In this document: positions 27,701 through 34,714 of the stretch, one piece after another
Position numbering within the stretch: position 1 is the first letter of the stretch
How the letters are laid out: every line of letters begins with the position of its first letter
Assembly (NCBI GenBank): GCA_030748575.1
Contig: JASMLR010000002.1
Coordinates: 213,939 to 277,938, forward strand
Direction: 5' to 3'
DNA length: 64,000 nucleotides
DNA from: Phycisphaerales bacterium
GTDB lineage: Bacteria > Planctomycetota > Phycisphaerae > Phycisphaerales > SM1A02
The notes under the pieces: generated by a model
Databases searched by the model: none
Seen by the model: the letters and a program-made list of their open reading frames with translations, nothing else
What the model was told of the DNA's origin: nothing
Made by a program: the position numbers and the translations under genes

Positions 27701-27847
27701 AAGATCGAGCCCGCGGGCTCCGATCCACGCGTGGTTTCCGACCGGCCAGTTGAGGGTGTCGCCCTCATCCGAGGCAGCAGTAACTGCGCCCATCGGAACC
27801 ACGACCAAGGCTGCCGAAACGGCAGCGTATGCGAGACATTTACTCAT
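24707..27847 (-). CDS. Secreted multidomain trypsin-like serine protease with Cys modules and dockerin tail
   Basis: 1046 residues from the ATG at 27847 (strong GGAGAGGAG site). Signal peptide 1-25. The S1-type protease domain (about 150-357) has its triad: His193 (VTAGHC), Asp238 (GNDYG), Ser316 (YGNSGSS). A Gly-rich linker leads to a Notch-LNR-like Cys/Asp cluster (367-417). Then come two Cys modules (423-458, 465-500), a CUB/PPC-like beta domain (505-648), three more Cys modules (653-688, 695-729, 736-771), a beta domain (775-965), a calcium-rich EDANGNGVPDEC segment, and a dockerin-like C-terminus (1005-1046). Modules share CC-x4-C-x7-C-x13-C-x4-C, with small variation. Probably a T2SS substrate displayed or released outside the cell. 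Confidence 0.9.
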   Translation of the reverse strand: MSKCLAYAAVSAALVVVPMGAVTAASDEGDTLNWPVGNHAWIGARGLDLENSSKAPAVVYDDVVSVGNAAWLRLYFGDDTKLGTDSFIRVTSLRDGEVQELDSSTLAMWNNTSAYFNGNSVRVEVVAGGLTTNQLSIDTATWEAVDSDRGDGCGICGADDRVPSSDNRFARLYPTGCSATMYNAESCFVTAGHCLSSGDVLQFNVPDSNSNCSTNNPPVADQFPITGLDGVDGGVGNDYGAVKAGTNSDGQTPYERYGAFVNIASSVPGSGNLTVNGYGVDDQCVRSQVQQFCDGPLDGTDSDTLYYNLDVTYGNSGSSILYNGEIIGVVTHCSYSCENYGTRIDKAGFVTVRDDVCAGGGGGGGDCPAGEIEDCNGNCCPDYWVGDGYCDDGTYTWNGVPIYLNCAEFNCDGGDCVCDDVFGGCCIGTACSVTTEADCTSSGGTYLGDNTDCSGDPCGGGGAEGACCIGTDCAIATPADCSSFGGTYQGDGTDCTGNPCGGGGGGEGDTCSDAVVANEGGNPFDTSTMSDSGYGDPDETQCEGTYLDWLGSPDQWFVWTPAADGTATFHTCDTSSYDTSLVIYEGSSCSSLVQIACNGDYGDSTGCQDYHSQIDNVTVTGGQSYYIRLGGWQAATGAGTLTIDADLDQPVQGACCIDGACSYVTEAACYSGNGVYQGDGVPCSPDPCAAPATGGCCIAGVCYTMTETECTLKGGTYQGDDAPCDPDPCGTPETGACCVGTNCYGSLTEVECLAIEGTYQGNGTTCASNPCDTGGGDDVTVTWSIVGVDLTALDQPHYTIDIFVDLPAGWRLDAVAGNEAQLKTLTSSTSFYQDGYGGPTSLGVNPEFYELAPDLEWDSRVGIGSIDASGYPYPANGLNDIGIDWDNFEAGGDVSADNGVWFIIPDDPAGAAAGYTDQNCDQRHGVWVARLTTMSLSSEIMFDALLQGRNAAGEVWQQAAGATATYQGEQDCNGNHMPDACDIANGTSEDANGNGVPDECDSGCTGDADGDGDTDVDDILHIINGFGTEFDVDDLLEAIADFGCSP

Positions 27848-27977
27848 TGATACAGACTCCTCTCCTAAGGGGCTTGGGTGGTCCCCGCCCACGCCAACCC
27901 TACCACAAGCGGCGATGGTGACAACCCCGTTATTGGGATGGGGGGGCCTGTAGAGAGGCGTTGGAGGCCGTACCTGA

Positions 27978-27983
27978 TACGCT
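27978..27983 (+). promoter_or_regulatory. Candidate -10 box for the membrane cytochrome operon
   Basis: TACGCT about 32 nt before the ATG at 28015; the leader carries GGAGG. No clear -35. Confidence 0.4.
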
Positions 27984-28014
27984 CCCACCCACGCGATACG
28001 GAGGTGTTGGACCC

Positions 28015-28917
28015 ATGGGTGTGATTCCAGCGGGGGTCGGTTTTGAGGAGTTTGTCGGGCGGCTGCATCCCTTGCTGCTGCACTTTCCCCTTGCCCTGCT
28101 GATGGTGGCCGCCGGCGTTGAGGTGGTCCGCTACATGTGCGGAAGGCGGGAGGAGCCCTCCCAGGCCGGCACGGTCTGCCTGTGGGTGGGGCTGGTGACC
28201 GGCGTGCTGGCGGTGTGGGCCGGCTGGGAACTGGCGGAGTTTGAGGGGGAGTCCGGGACGCTGGTTGGTCTGCACCGGTGGACCGCGGTGGCCGCCATGG
28301 CTGTCGCCGCCGCTGCGGCGGGGGCGTGGATCATGCGTCGGACGCGGGGTCGGGACTGGACCGGAGCGCACGTCTCGCTGCTGTTGGTGGCGGCCGTGCT
28401 CGTGGGAATCAGCGGGCACTTCGGGGCTGAAATGAAGTGGGGCGATGACTGGCTGACCAGGCCCTCAGCGTCGGAGCCGCCCCCTGTGGCCGCCCCGACC
28501 GGCACCGTCGGATGGGCCGATGTGTCCCCGATTCTGGCGGCCCACTGCGAGAAGTGTCACGGACCCAAGCGGCAGAAGGCGGGCCTTCAGTTGGTGCCGT
28601 GGAAGGCCATCTTTGCGGCCGACTCGGCCGAATGGGTCGTTGCGCCAGGCGATCCAGCGGGCAGCCTTCTGCATACGGCCATCACGCTTCCGGCCTCCGA
28701 AGAGGGCGCTATGCCCCCGGAGGACAAGGCCGAGCCGCTCACGTCCGGACAGATCGACCTGCTGAGCCGGTGGATTCAGGATGGGGCGCTCGGGCCAGAC
28801 GGAGCCATCCCGCCAGCCGCTGGCCAGGCAGGTCCTCCGGAGGCCCCTCCAGCAGACCCGCCGGCCGAAACGCCGCAGAAGCCCGACGCCGCTGCGGCGG
28901 CTGGAGCGGGCCTGTGA
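28015..28917 (+). CDS. Membrane-anchored planctomycete-type c-type cytochrome (DUF2231-like)
   Basis: 300 residues from the ATG at 28015 with GGAGG upstream. Four TM helices (about 15-150) begin with RLHPLLLHFPLALLMVA, characteristic of DUF2231 membrane domains. The periplasmic part has one heme c site, CEKCH (about residues 179-183), in the ILAAHCEKCHGPKRQKAGLQL context of planctomycete cytochromes (PSCyt1-like). A Pro/Ala-rich tail follows. It probably moves electrons at the inner membrane. The stop overlaps the next start (GTGA). Confidence 0.85.
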   Translation: MGVIPAGVGFEEFVGRLHPLLLHFPLALLMVAAGVEVVRYMCGRREEPSQAGTVCLWVGLVTGVLAVWAGWELAEFEGESGTLVGLHRWTAVAAMAVAAAAAGAWIMRRTRGRDWTGAHVSLLLVAAVLVGISGHFGAEMKWGDDWLTRPSASEPPPVAAPTGTVGWADVSPILAAHCEKCHGPKRQKAGLQLVPWKAIFAADSAEWVVAPGDPAGSLLHTAITLPASEEGAMPPEDKAEPLTSGQIDLLSRWIQDGALGPDGAIPPAAGQAGPPEAPPADPPAETPQKPDAAAAAGAGL

Positions 28918-29111
28918 TCCGCGGCGGCCTGGGTCTGGCCGGCGTGATGGTGGCCTGTCTGACCTGTGGCTGTGGACCGGAGCAGGAGGATCCGCTGCAG
29001 GGCAGCCGGGACGCGTGGAAGGCCCAGCAGCAGACGCATCAGGAAGCCCTGCGGGAGGCGCAGCGGCAGCAGGCCGAACTCATGCGGGACCTTGGCGTGG
29101 GCGGGCCGTGA
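28914..29111 (+). CDS. Small predicted lipoprotein
   Basis: 65 residues if it starts at GTG 28914, which overlaps the cytochrome stop (GTGA). A hydrophobic start (GGLGLAGVMVACLTCGCG) offers a lipobox-like MVAC; the remainder is a charged, Gln/Ala/Arg-rich amphipathic helix. No homology recognised. It is placed between the cytochrome and a YjbQ gene with no gap, so it belongs to that operon. The next gene's GTG follows its stop directly. Confidence 0.6.
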   Translation: MIRGGLGLAGVMVACLTCGCGPEQEDPLQGSRDAWKAQQQTHQEALREAQRQQAELMRDLGVGGP

Positions 29112-29522
29112 GTGACACGCGTTCTGGAGGTTGAGGTTCCGGGCCGCGGGCTGCACGAGGTGACGGACCGTGTTCAGGCCGAGGTCCACGCATCCGGCGT
29201 CAACGATGGGGTGTGCACGGTGTTCATTCAACACACGTCTGCGAGTTTGACCGTGCAGGAGAATGCGGATCCGTCGGCGCGGCGTGACCTGGAAGCGTGG
29301 CTTGAGCGGTCCGTACGAGAGGACGACGCGGCCTGGACGCACGTGGCAGAAGGTCCGGATGACATGCCGGCGCACGTGCGATCCATGCTGACCGATGTGT
29401 CGCTGTCCATCCCGATCGGGGGAGGCCGCCTGATGCTGGGCACGTGGCAGGGAATCTATCTTTGCGAGCACCGCCGCAGCCCGCACCGAAGGCGGATCGC
29501 GGTGAGCATCATTTCGGAGTGA
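29112..29522 (+). CDS. YjbQ family protein (UPF0047)
   Basis: 136 residues from GTG 29112, the normal family length. Recognised by VFIQHTSASLTVQENADPSARRDLEAW and the C-terminal GTWQGIYLCEHRR, which carry the conserved His/Asp/Glu residues. Proteins of this family have weak thiamin phosphate synthase activity in vitro, but the biological role is unsettled. Last but one in the cytochrome-lipoprotein unit. Confidence 0.92.
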   Translation: MTRVLEVEVPGRGLHEVTDRVQAEVHASGVNDGVCTVFIQHTSASLTVQENADPSARRDLEAWLERSVREDDAAWTHVAEGPDDMPAHVRSMLTDVSLSIPIGGGRLMLGTWQGIYLCEHRRSPHRRRIAVSIISE

Positions 29523-29535
29523 GCGGGAGACGCGT

Positions 29536-29715
29536 ATGACACAACGAGCCGTCATTCAACTGCTGGTGTTCATCGGCATCCTTGTGCTCCTCAACGCCGC
29601 CTTCGGGATTTTCGGCGTGCATGAGCACATTGACATCGTCGGGAGCATCATCCTGACGATCGTGCTGTCCTTCGGACTGACCGTGCTGCTGGGCCGACGA
29701 ACCCCGAAACGCTGA
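29536..29715 (+). CDS. Small two-helix membrane protein
   Basis: 59 residues. Two hydrophobic helices (about 7-25 and 34-52) are separated by GVHEHIDIV, with a basic C-terminus GRRTPKR, so both ends probably face the cytoplasm. A GGGAGA site precedes the ATG. It lies 13 bp after the YjbQ gene. No family recognised. Confidence 0.65.
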   Translation: MTQRAVIQLLVFIGILVLLNAAFGIFGVHEHIDIVGSIILTIVLSFGLTVLLGRRTPKR

Positions 29716-29720
29716 TCGGA

Positions 29721-30116
29721 CTACAGCCGGTCGATGAGGTCGTGGAGATCTTTCTTGACGGCCTGCCGCGCGTTCGGGCCGAGTTTCTCCATGATCTCGG
29801 TCAGTTCAATGAATCGTGCCCGCACCTGCTCAGGGCGAAGCCCGGAGGCGGCGATCCGGGTGTACGGCGCCGCCACGCGGGTGACAACGCGTTTGGTCTT
29901 GGCGGGCCGTCGGCCTCGCTTGGCCTTGATGCCAAACTTCTTGAATGCCTTGTTGATGGTGAGCATGGAGCACCCGAGCTCACTGGCAATCTCTTTCTGC
30001 GTCTTGCCGTCCTGCTCGTACAGCTTGCGAAGAACGGACTCGTCGTGCCAGAGTTTGGAAGCGCCGGATCGCGCGTTGGCGGTGGGCATTTTCTTGAGAA
30101 CCTTTGACTTGCTCAC
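29721..30116 (-). CDS. Helix-turn-helix protein of unknown role
   Basis: 131 residues from GTG 30116, which overlaps the stop of the upstream thioredoxin-fold gene (GTGA) and has GGAG 7 nt before it; earlier ATGs lie inside that gene. Residues about 25-60 form a helix-turn-helix (KTQKEIASELGCSMLTINKA) followed by a very basic stretch KAKRGRRPAKTKR. A C-terminal helical segment (LRPEQVRARFIELTEIMEKL) may dimerise. It probably binds DNA; target unknown. Confidence 0.75.
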   Translation of the reverse strand: MSKSKVLKKMPTANARSGASKLWHDESVLRKLYEQDGKTQKEIASELGCSMLTINKAFKKFGIKAKRGRRPAKTKRVVTRVAAPYTRIAASGLRPEQVRARFIELTEIMEKLGPNARQAVKKDLHDLIDRL

Positions 30117-30694
30117 GATGCATCTCCGCAGCATGGACCGCATGATTTCCACTTGATGTTGCACCCGATCGAGGGTGACTGCTGCCCGGCGGGCGGGCGA
30201 CCTTCCGAGACAGCCTCCAGCGCCTTGCGAAGGTCATTGCCGGTGACCGGGCTGCCGTCGCCGGGTCGACTTGCGTCCAGTTGGCCCCGATAGACGAGCG
30301 TTCCGGATGGTCCGTACAGAAAGAAGTCGGGCGTGCAGGTGGCATCAAACGCCCTCGCTACGTCCTGTGATGCGTCAAAGAGGTACGGAAACGTCAGCCC
30401 GTAGGTTTCTGCGAACGCCGGCATGTGGCTCGGGTCGTCCTCCGGGTACGTGGCCGCGTCATTGCTGTTGATGCCCACCACGCCCATGCCTCGCTCGGTC
30501 CACTCCGCACCCAGCCGGCCGAGTTCGGCCGCGACGTGCACGACGAACGGGCAGTGATTGCACATGAAGATGACGAGCGTTCCCGCCGGTCCCTGAAGGG
30601 CATCCGAGGCGTGGGCAATCCCGGCGCCGTCCGGGAGCGTGAAACTCGGCATCGGTGTGCCGAGTTGGACCATGCTGGAGGGGGTTCTTGCCAT
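30113..30694 (-). CDS. Thioredoxin-fold (AhpC/TSA-like) protein
   Basis: 193 residues from the ATG at 30694. The redoxin fold has a CNHCP active-site motif (FMCNHCPFVVHV), then VVGINSNDAATYPEDDP, the cis-Pro segment CTPDFFLYGP, and a C-terminal SIGCNIKWK with extra cysteines (CGPCCGDAS). No signal peptide. Likely a cytosolic thiol oxidoreductase or peroxidase. It is translationally coupled to the downstream HTH gene and divergent from sucC. Confidence 0.9.
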   Translation of the reverse strand: MARTPSSMVQLGTPMPSFTLPDGAGIAHASDALQGPAGTLVIFMCNHCPFVVHVAAELGRLGAEWTERGMGVVGINSNDAATYPEDDPSHMPAFAETYGLTFPYLFDASQDVARAFDATCTPDFFLYGPSGTLVYRGQLDASRPGDGSPVTGNDLRKALEAVSEGRPPAGQQSPSIGCNIKWKSCGPCCGDAS

Positions 30695-30762
30695 CGGGGT
30701 GCTGCCTGCGCTCCCCGGAGACAGAGAAGCATACCAGACCGCCGGCCGCGCACGGCCACTGC

Positions 30763-30768
30763 TACCAT
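30763..30768 (+). promoter_or_regulatory. -10 box TACCAT of sucC
   Basis: TACCAT 49 nt before the sucC ATG; the intervening leader contains GGAG about 13 nt before the start. This shows TACCAT also drives genes with a normal leader. Confidence 0.5.
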
Positions 30769-30817
30769 GCCCCGCTCTCACACAGTGGCCCTCTCGGGCT
30801 TGGAGCAGTACACGTCC

Positions 30818-32014
30818 ATGAAGATTCATGAGTATCAGGCGCGGGCGTTGTTGGCCGGCGCAGACATCCCCGTGCCGGATGGCGACATGGTGACAACGGT
30901 TCAGGACGCCGTCGCGGCGGCCGAGCGACTCAGTGCTGACGGTCCGCCGGTCATGGTTGTCAAGGCGCAGGTTCATGCCGGCGGGCGTGGCAAGGCCGGA
31001 TTCGTGAAGGTTGTTCGCACCGTGGACGAAGTGCGAGAAGCTGCTGAGTTCATGCTGGGCAATCGGATGGTGTCCCCGCAGACACCTCCGGAAGGGCTGG
31101 AAGTCGACCGACTGCTGGTGGCGGCCGGCGTGGATATTGAGCGAGAGATCTACCTTGCCATCACAACGGACCGAAACCGCCGAACGAACACGCTGATTGC
31201 CTCGGCGGAAGGCGGCGTGGAAATCGAGCAGGTCGCAGCCGAGCGGCCCGACGCCATTCTCAGCGTGCCGATGCACCCTCTGGATGGCCTGTGCCCGTTT
31301 CAGGCGCGTGATCTGGCGTTCGCACTCGGACTTCAGGGCCGTCAGGTGCGGCAGTTCACCACGCTGGCGATGAATCTGGCCCGACTCTTCATGGAGTCCG
31401 ACGCGTCGCTTGCGGAAATCAACCCGCTGGTGGTGACACCCGCGACCGATGATGCGCCCGACGGTCAGGTCATTGCGATCGACGCCAAGTTCAACTTTGA
31501 CGACAATGCGCTGTTTCGCCAGCAGGCGATTGCCGAGCTGTTTGATCCCAAGGAAGAAGATCCGGACGAACTGCGGGCGCGAGAGGCTGGACTCAGCTTC
31601 GTTGCGCTCGATGGCGACATCGGGTGCCTGGTCAACGGCGCTGGGTTGGCGATGAGTACGATGGACATCATCAAACTCCACGGTGGTGCGCCAGCGAACT
31701 TTCTGGATGTCGGCGGCGACGCCAGCCAGGAGGCCGTGACGGAGGCGTTCCGCATCATTCTGGCCGAGGCGTCGGTCAAGGGGGTGCTGGTGAACATCTT
31801 CGGCGGGATCATGCAGTGCGATCGGATTGCCCGGGCCATCGTTGCGGCCGCCGAGGAGGTCGGCTTCGAAGTGCCGCTGGTTGTCCGGCTGGAAGGCACC
31901 AATGTCGACGCGGCCCGGGAGGTCCTGGCCGAGGCTCAGGAGCGTTTGCCGACGATGCGGACGGCGACCGATCTTGGCGACGCAGCCCGGCAGGTGTGCG
32001 CGGCGGTGGCCTGA
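30818..32014 (+). CDS. sucC: Succinate-CoA ligase (ADP-forming) subunit beta
   Basis: 398 residues. ATP-grasp N-terminal domain (MKIHEYQARALLAGADIPVPDG, VVKAQVHAGGRGKAG) and C-terminal CoA-ligase domain (NFLDVGGDAS, VNIFGGIMQCD). It couples succinyl-CoA cleavage to ATP or GTP formation in the TCA cycle. The start is the ATG at 30818. SucD does not follow, as it usually does; the next gene is a HAD phosphatase only 5 bp away. Confidence 0.96.
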   Translation: MKIHEYQARALLAGADIPVPDGDMVTTVQDAVAAAERLSADGPPVMVVKAQVHAGGRGKAGFVKVVRTVDEVREAAEFMLGNRMVSPQTPPEGLEVDRLLVAAGVDIEREIYLAITTDRNRRTNTLIASAEGGVEIEQVAAERPDAILSVPMHPLDGLCPFQARDLAFALGLQGRQVRQFTTLAMNLARLFMESDASLAEINPLVVTPATDDAPDGQVIAIDAKFNFDDNALFRQQAIAELFDPKEEDPDELRAREAGLSFVALDGDIGCLVNGAGLAMSTMDIIKLHGGAPANFLDVGGDASQEAVTEAFRIILAEASVKGVLVNIFGGIMQCDRIARAIVAAAEEVGFEVPLVVRLEGTNVDAAREVLAEAQERLPTMRTATDLGDAARQVCAAVA

Positions 32015-32019
32015 GCAGC

Positions 32020-32685
32020 ATGCTGCTGCTCTTCGACATCGACGGGACGCTGCTGAAGACGGGCGGTGCCGGTGTTGCCGCATTTGCCCAAGCAGGGCAG
32101 CACCTGTACGGATCGGCGTTCAGCCTCGACGGAATTCAACTCGCCGGACGTCTTGACCGGCACATTCTTGCCGACGCATTGCAGGCATGCGGCCACCCTC
32201 GCTGTGATCACGCGTCCTTTCTGGATGAGTACAGGCGACGCCTGTCTGCCGGGCTCGACGCCGGCGCGTGGGAGAGTAGGCCCCTGCCAGGCGCCCGAGC
32301 CTTGGTCGAGATGGCGCACACGCATCCGGACTGGACGTGCGGTCTCCTGACCGGAAACTGGTCCGAGACCGGGACGCTCAAGCTTCAGGCCGCGGGCTTT
32401 GATCTGACCCACTTTGTCGTTCGGGCCTGGGCCGGAGACGGATCGGATCGCCCCGGTCTGGTGCGTGCTGCGCTGAGTCGGTGGGGTGGAGCCGGGGATG
32501 ACGCGGTGGTCATCGGGGATACCCCGCACGACGTGCACTGCGGCCAGGCGCACGGGTGTAGAACCATCGGTGTGACGACCGGACCGTTCGGGCGGGCTGA
32601 ATTGGAGGCCGCGGGGGCTGATCTGGTCGTGGATGACCTGACGGACACGGCTCGTCTTACCGCGTGGTTGGAGATGGATCGATGA
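32020..32685 (+). CDS. HAD-family phosphatase (phosphoglycolate phosphatase-like)
   Basis: 221 residues. HAD motif I is LLFDIDGTLLKTGG (nucleophile Asp and general acid Asp), motif II is in GLLTGN, and motif IV is VVIGDTPHDVHCG. The helical cap (about 20-90) fits subclass IA phosphatases such as Gph. Substrate is undetermined. It lies in a tight series: sucC stop, 5 bp, this gene, then an ATGA overlap with the DUF418 gene. Confidence 0.9.
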   Translation: MLLLFDIDGTLLKTGGAGVAAFAQAGQHLYGSAFSLDGIQLAGRLDRHILADALQACGHPRCDHASFLDEYRRRLSAGLDAGAWESRPLPGARALVEMAHTHPDWTCGLLTGNWSETGTLKLQAAGFDLTHFVVRAWAGDGSDRPGLVRAALSRWGGAGDDAVVIGDTPHDVHCGQAHGCRTIGVTTGPFGRAELEAAGADLVVDDLTDTARLTAWLEMDR

Positions 32686-33911
32686 CCCCTCTGGTGGGGC
32701 CGACGCCGGGCAGTAGCCGCATTGAGGCCCTCGATGTACTTCGAGGCGTTGCCGTTCTGGGGATTCTGCTGCTCAACGTCCGGACGTTTGCGTTGGCCTC
32801 ATCCTCCTACGCGGCCCCGGTGTACGGAGGCGGCGAGACCGCGGTTGACATGGCGGCCTTCATCGCAGTGCAGGTGCTGGGCGACCTCAAGTTCATGGCG
32901 ATCTTCTCGTTTCTGTTCGGTGTCGGCATCGTGCTGTTCACCGAGCGGGCCGAGGCGGCGACCGGCCGGAGCGGCGGCATCTGGTACCGCCGCATGGCCT
33001 GGCTGCTCGTCATCGGGCTGTGCCACGGGTGGCTCCTGTGGTGGGGAGACATTCTGGTGGCCTATGCGCTCTGTGGCATGCTGCTGTATCCAGCGCGGCG
33101 CGCCCCGGTATGGGCGCAGGCCGCTGGTGGGGTGTGCATGCTGCTCGTGGGAAGCGGCGTGTGGTGGGCCCTTGGGGCGCTCATCGCTCTGGGCGGGCCT
33201 GAGGCGGCCGCCGAGTTTCTTCCGACCGCTGAGGGGCTTGAGGCGGAACACGAGGCGTGGAGCGGCAGTTGGCTGGACCAGACGCCGGCCCGGATCGAGC
33301 TGACCGTCAAACTGGAGACGGCCGCCTTCTGGCTGTGGGAACTGTGGCGGTGCGGCGGCCTGATGCTGCTTGGCATGGCTGTGTGGCGGGCGAGATGGTG
33401 GCAGCGGGGGCGGTCCAGGGCGGCGTGCCTGGCGGTGGCCGTGATCGGGTTGGCGATCGGCGCGCCGCTGACCATCTACGGCGTGCTTCAGGCCGACGCG
33501 GTGCAGTGGCGGGGGGTCGACTTCGTCTTCGGCCTGAGTCTCTGGAACTACTGGGGGAGTCTGGGTGTGGCCGCGGGCTGGGCGGGTCTGGCATTGCTGC
33601 TCTCCCAGATACGGGCTCTTGAGCTGCTTCGGCGCGTGCTTGCCGCGGTCGGCCGCATGGCCCTGACCAACTATCTGGCGCAGAGCCTGCTGTGCGGCGT
33701 CTTCTTCTACGGGTGGGGGTTGGGGTGGTACGGGCATCTCGGGTACGCGTCGCAGTTGATCGTCGTGGCGGCGATCTGGGCCGCGCAGTGTCTGTGGTCT
33801 CCGGTGTGGCTCGCGTGCTTCCGCTTTGGTCCGATGGAGTGGCTCTGGAGGTCGCTGACCTATTGGCGGCCGCAGCCGATGCGCCGAGGGACGCTACCAT
33901 CGGCGGCGTGA
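32682..33911 (+). CDS. DUF418 family integral membrane protein
   Basis: 409 residues from the ATG at 32682, which overlaps the HAD gene stop (ATGA). Opens with the diagnostic RIEALDVLRGVAVLGILLLNV and has about nine to ten hydrophobic segments, with FSFLFGVGIVLF early and GRMALTNYLAQSLLCGVFFYGW late, both typical of DUF418 (YeiB-like, acyltransferase-related). Biochemical activity is unknown. The stop overlaps the following GTG (GTGA). Confidence 0.9.
   Translation: MTPLVGPTPGSSRIEALDVLRGVAVLGILLLNVRTFALASSSYAAPVYGGGETAVDMAAFIAVQVLGDLKFMAIFSFLFGVGIVLFTERAEAATGRSGGIWYRRMAWLLVIGLCHGWLLWWGDILVAYALCGMLLYPARRAPVWAQAAGGVCMLLVGSGVWWALGALIALGGPEAAAEFLPTAEGLEAEHEAWSGSWLDQTPARIELTVKLETAAFWLWELWRCGGLMLLGMAVWRARWWQRGRSRAACLAVAVIGLAIGAPLTIYGVLQADAVQWRGVDFVFGLSLWNYWGSLGVAAGWAGLALLLSQIRALELLRRVLAAVGRMALTNYLAQSLLCGVFFYGWGLGWYGHLGYASQLIVVAAIWAAQCLWSPVWLACFRFGPMEWLWRSLTYWRPQPMRRGTLPSAA
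33895..33900 (+). promoter_or_regulatory. -10 box TACCAT before the conserved unknown gene
   Basis: TACCAT ends 7 nt before GTG 33908, inside the end of the DUF418 gene. The gene may be expressed both by coupling and from this site as a leaderless mRNA. Confidence 0.4.
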
Positions 33912-34657
33912 CGGTTGCTTCCCAATCCCTCGGCGCGTTGTGCACCGACTTCTATGTGAACCAGCGGCTTGGTCTGACGCTCGATCTGCCGTCGCACCGG
34001 GAATCCGTACTCGATCTGTTTGGCCGACTCCGCAAGGAGATGCCCGAACTGGATCGGTTTCGGCGGTACGCCGGTGAAATCGCACTCGAGTCGCCGGAGA
34101 TTGCCGGGCGGTACTCCTGGGTGTCCTTGCAGCGAACGAGCGTGCGAAGCGGGTGGGTCAATCCGGACGACCTCGACGGGCCGTACCACCTGCACCGATT
34201 GTTGCTGGAGACGGCGCCCTACTTTCTGTCAATCACGCCGCTTGATGTCGAGTGCATCGAACTTGTGTTTGGGTTCGATCTCGACGTGTCCGGGAATCGC
34301 AACGAGATTGTGTTTGATGCGCTGCTCTCCGGGTCAGCCATTGCCGAGGTTGTGCAGCAGGACCGCGAGCATCTGGCGGACGTGCAGCCGTTCATCGCGC
34401 TCTCGCTCGACGAGCAGGATCGCACGCAGGCGAGCCTCGAAGTGAAGACACGGGGCGGCCACAGGGAAGGGCAGGCCACGGAGGGACGCGAGCCGCTCAG
34501 CGTGTACCTGACGCTTCGCCGCAACGGGCCGTTCCACACGCTGAAGGAACTTCCGGACATCTTCGCCACGCTCGCGGGGCATGCGGAACGGATGGTCGAG
34601 GACCGCGTGATTCCAAGCGTGCTGATGCCGCTGCACGCCAGAAGCGTTTCAGGCTGA
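33908..34657 (+). CDS. Conserved protein of unknown function
   Basis: 249 residues from GTG 33908. Soluble, with no signal or membrane segment. Distinctive stretches are LCTDFYVNQRLGLTLDLPSH, ELDRFRRYAGEIALESPE and LLLETAPYFLSITPLDVEC. My recollection is of similar uncharacterised proteins in planctomycetes, but I cannot name a domain. The C-terminal part (VYLTLRRNGPFHTLKELPDI) is mixed alpha/beta. The start overlaps the upstream stop and also lies next to a -10-like box. Confidence 0.78.
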   Translation: MTVASQSLGALCTDFYVNQRLGLTLDLPSHRESVLDLFGRLRKEMPELDRFRRYAGEIALESPEIAGRYSWVSLQRTSVRSGWVNPDDLDGPYHLHRLLLETAPYFLSITPLDVECIELVFGFDLDVSGNRNEIVFDALLSGSAIAEVVQQDREHLADVQPFIALSLDEQDRTQASLEVKTRGGHREGQATEGREPLSVYLTLRRNGPFHTLKELPDIFATLAGHAERMVEDRVIPSVLMPLHARSVSG

Positions 34658-34714
34658 TGCACCGGGTGCGGCTGCCCTCGGCGGCGAGGCGCTGCGCCGG
34701 GCACGCATGTCCAA

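Noticed and set aside
30695..32083. Upstream extension of the thioredoxin-fold frame to 656 residues on the minus strand
   Set aside because: The added part is antisense to sucC, lacks any domain, and the redoxin fold begins right after the ATG at 30694.
33908..34657. Assignment as FolE2-type GTP cyclohydrolase
   Set aside because: The size is near but the FolE2 sequence signatures are not present, so I left it as unknown.
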